Of a stretch of 8,012 nt of DNA, positions 6,731 through 8,012 are shown piece after piece. Origin of the DNA: Archaeoglobaceae archaeon (GTDB lineage Archaea > Halobacteriota > Archaeoglobi > Archaeoglobales > JdFR-42); assembly GCA_015523685.1 (NCBI GenBank), contig WAJW01000138.1, positions 1 to 8,012 of the forward strand, read 5' to 3'. Made by a program: the position numbers and the translations under genes. The notes under the pieces are model-generated. The model was not told the origin of the DNA. It made no database searches and worked only from the letters and a program-made list of their open reading frames with translations. Each line of letters opens with the position of its first letter. Positions within the stretch are counted from its first letter, which is position 1.

Positions 6731-7561
6731 ATGGAAGAGTTTACAGAAAAAATTAAAGAATACTGTATCGAACTTGGAGCAGGTAAAGCAGGTGTGGCCA
6801 ATGCAGAACTGTTGAAGAATCCACCACACCAGGAATTCGATCCATATGAACTCATTGAGGATGCAAAGACAGTACTGTCTTTCTACGTTCCAATTCCTGA
6901 AGGGGTATTCGATATTGATCCTGACAGCATCAATGATGTCTCGATTTCAAGAGGTTTTGCTTACGTGTCTTTGGAGAGGGAAACCGATATGATTTCAAAT
7001 AAGATTGCCAGAATGCTTGAAAAAGAAGGTTATAGAGCAGTACCACTTTCAACTAAGATTCCCATGGAGTTGAGCCTTCGAGGTGGTATTTTACAGCCTT
7101 ATCTGCAGAGATATATTGCCCAACTTGCAGGATTGGGAGAAGAGGGAAAAGGCAATATCTTGCTGACTGAAGAACACGGGCCAAGAGTGATTTTTGGAAG
7201 TGTTCTCACTAATGCGCCGTTGAAAGTTGATGGACCAAAATATGTAGGAAAGTTGTGTCCCGAAGAGTGTAAGATATGTGCTGAAGAGTGCAGACCAAGA
7301 GCTATTGACCCAGATGAGCGACCTCCATACAATTTTGACAGAAACAGATGTCTCTGGGGTATCACCGGTGCATTGATTGTGTCGGGACTGGATGAACCTC
7401 CAATGGACTGGATAGAGGCTAAACCAAGTGCGCTTAAAGTATTACCTGCATACAAAAAGAAATATCCCAAGTTCGAGAGACTTGATCTGTGGATGTCAGA
7501 AATTGGTAAGTTTCCGTGCTGTACAACCTGTATAGCTGTTTGCCCCGTGGGGCAAGAGTGA
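6731..7561 (+). CDS. QueG-like (COG1600) iron-sulfur protein, possibly corrinoid-dependent
   Basis: The 276-residue protein resembles the epoxyqueuosine reductase/COG1600 family. The central segment QLAGLGEEGKGNILLTEEHGPRVIFGSVLTNAPL (131-164) carries the family pattern AGLG..GK..LL...GPR. Two cysteine groups follow: C176, C180, C183, C187, and C263, C264, C267, C271 followed by Pro. C207 lies between them. This fits two ferredoxin-like 4Fe-4S clusters, although the first spacing (C-x3-C-x2-C-x3-C) is not the standard CxxCxxC. True QueG uses cobalamin and two 4Fe-4S clusters to make queuosine in bacterial tRNA. That role is unlikely in an archaeon, so corrinoid or redox chemistry for the neighbouring system is a better guess. 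The protein ends right after the last cysteine group, without the HEAT-repeat tail of some QueG proteins. ATG 6731 has GGGAGGT at 6718-6724; an in-frame ATG at 6680 overlaps the TATA element and is rejected. Confidence 0.78.
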   Translation: MEEFTEKIKEYCIELGAGKAGVANAELLKNPPHQEFDPYELIEDAKTVLSFYVPIPEGVFDIDPDSINDVSISRGFAYVSLERETDMISNKIARMLEKEGYRAVPLSTKIPMELSLRGGILQPYLQRYIAQLAGLGEEGKGNILLTEEHGPRVIFGSVLTNAPLKVDGPKYVGKLCPEECKICAEECRPRAIDPDERPPYNFDRNRCLWGITGALIVSGLDEPPMDWIEAKPSALKVLPAYKKKYPKFERLDLWMSEIGKFPCCTTCIAVCPVGQE

Positions 7562-7572
7562 GGTGAGGAAAT

Positions 7573-7809
7573 TTGGCAAAAATTTATTATTGCAATGCAT
7601 GTGAATGGCAGGGGTCAGAAGAGGAAACTTTTATGGCTTGTATCTGTCCGAGTTGTATGACAGGACATAAAGAAAGGCTAGTAAAGATGTCATACGGATA
7701 TCTGTGTCCAAAGTGTTCTGCTGAGCTCAAAGAAGATGATTTAATTTATGAACCTGAATGCCCGAAGTGTGGTAATCAATATCTGATAGAATTGGAAGGA
7801 GGGAATTAA
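7573..7809 (+). CDS. Small double zinc-ribbon protein
   Basis: A 78-residue protein with four CxxC pairs: C7/C10, C25/C28, C45/C48 and C63/C66, plus an extra C23. This pattern predicts two consecutive zinc ribbons or rubredoxin-like metal knuckles. There is no signal peptide or membrane segment. It starts with TTG at 7573, supported by GGTGAGG at 7562-7568, and lies 11 nt after the QueG-like stop, so the two are almost certainly co-transcribed. I do not recognise a specific family. Such small archaeal proteins may act as nucleic-acid-binding factors, metal carriers or electron-transfer partners, and the iron-sulfur neighbour makes the last two worth considering. No function is assigned. Confidence 0.8.
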   Translation: MAKIYYCNACEWQGSEEETFMACICPSCMTGHKERLVKMSYGYLCPKCSAELKEDDLIYEPECPKCGNQYLIELEGGN

Positions 7810-7810
7810 T

Positions 7811-8012
7811 ATGTCTATAGATATGGATAAAGCCCTTATTGATGGTCAGTTGCAAATTCTTGCACAGACTGTGGAATCTTGGATAAACTTTTCTGATGAA
7901 GAAGTCAGATCTAAACTGAAATCTTTGAAAGGAAAGGAAATTGAGTTTGACATATGGGGAATAGGTAAGGTGACTGCTGTTGTAGGGGATGATGGAAAAG
8001 TGAAGGCGAGAG
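7811..8012 (+). CDS. Unrecognised protein, N-terminal part only
   Basis: An open frame starts at ATG 7811, one base after the preceding stop, with GGAGGG at 7799-7804. It stays open to the right edge, giving 67 complete codons. The visible part begins MSIDMDKALIDGQL and continues with a charged, probably helical region containing ESWINFSDEEVRSKL. A beta-rich stretch (KGKEIEFDIWGIGKVTAVVG) and another charged segment follow. No cysteine motif, signal peptide or membrane segment is visible. The helix-then-strand pattern could fit several small folds, including SCP2-like domains, but this is not enough to name it. Spacing places it in the operon with the QueG-like and zinc-ribbon genes. Confidence 0.7.
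   Translation, partial: MSIDMDKALIDGQLQILAQTVESWINFSDEEVRSKLKSLKGKEIEFDIWGIGKVTAVVGDDGKVKAR

Noticed and set aside
7099..7470. Opposite-strand open frames inside the genes, such as this 123-codon one and the 172-codon one at 1412-1930
   Set aside because: They lie wholly within well-supported genes, resemble no known protein and lack ribosome sites. They are by-products of codon use.
6731..7561. Reductive dehalogenase
   Set aside because: It shares the general corrinoid/iron-sulfur relationship, but it has no Tat signal, is too short, and has the COG1600 pattern AGLG..GK instead.

Overview
The window looks archaeal and carries the core of an alkyl-coenzyme M reductase (Acr) locus. Archaeal signs are the complete McrB/McrA/McrG subunit set, two enzymes of coenzyme F430 synthesis, TATA/BRE-like promoters, GGTGA-type ribosome binding sites, GTG/TTG starts and frequent AGA/AGG/ATA codons in AT-rich DNA. 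The reductase is strongly divergent from methanogen MCR. Its closest functional parallel is the Acr/ECR group of anaerobic multi-carbon alkane oxidisers (Syntrophoarchaeum, Argoarchaeum/Ethanoperedens, Alkanophaga, Methanoliparum, some Bathy-, Hade- and Helarchaeota, and some Archaeoglobi). The sequence alone does not let me choose among these lineages.

Left arm (1-1233, minus strand): cfbA (small CbiX-type sirohydrochlorin nickelochelatase) is followed by cfbE (Mur-ligase-like F430 synthetase, running off the left edge). These are the first and last steps of F430 synthesis. Their junction contains a perfect 25-bp tandem duplication that appears to have turned an ancestral 17-nt gene overlap into a 5-nt gap and rewritten the CfbA C-terminus.

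Centre (1234-6654, plus strand): a short divergent promoter region separates cfbA from a tightly packed operon, mcrB-mcrA-mcrG followed by a B12-binding-type radical SAM gene. The subunit order B-A-G and the absence of mcrD and mcrC differ from the methanogen order B-D-C-G-A. Against remembered M. marburgensis MCR, the Ni ligand Gln, methyl-His, methyl-Arg and thioglycine positions are kept. The pocket-lining aromatics are changed (alpha F330 to Pro, Y333 to Gly, F443 to Trp, Y444 to Gly; beta F361 to Trp), and two modification sites are lost (Q400 to Ile, C452 to Val).

Right arm (6655-8012, plus strand): after a second promoter comes a compact operon of a QueG-like (COG1600) iron-sulfur protein, a 78-residue double zinc-ribbon protein, and an unrecognised gene that leaves the window.

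Working model: CfbA and CfbE help make F430 for the AcrBAG enzyme. The radical SAM protein may modify the enzyme or F430, and the QueG-like protein may do corrinoid or redox chemistry for the same system. The last two roles are inference from family and position.
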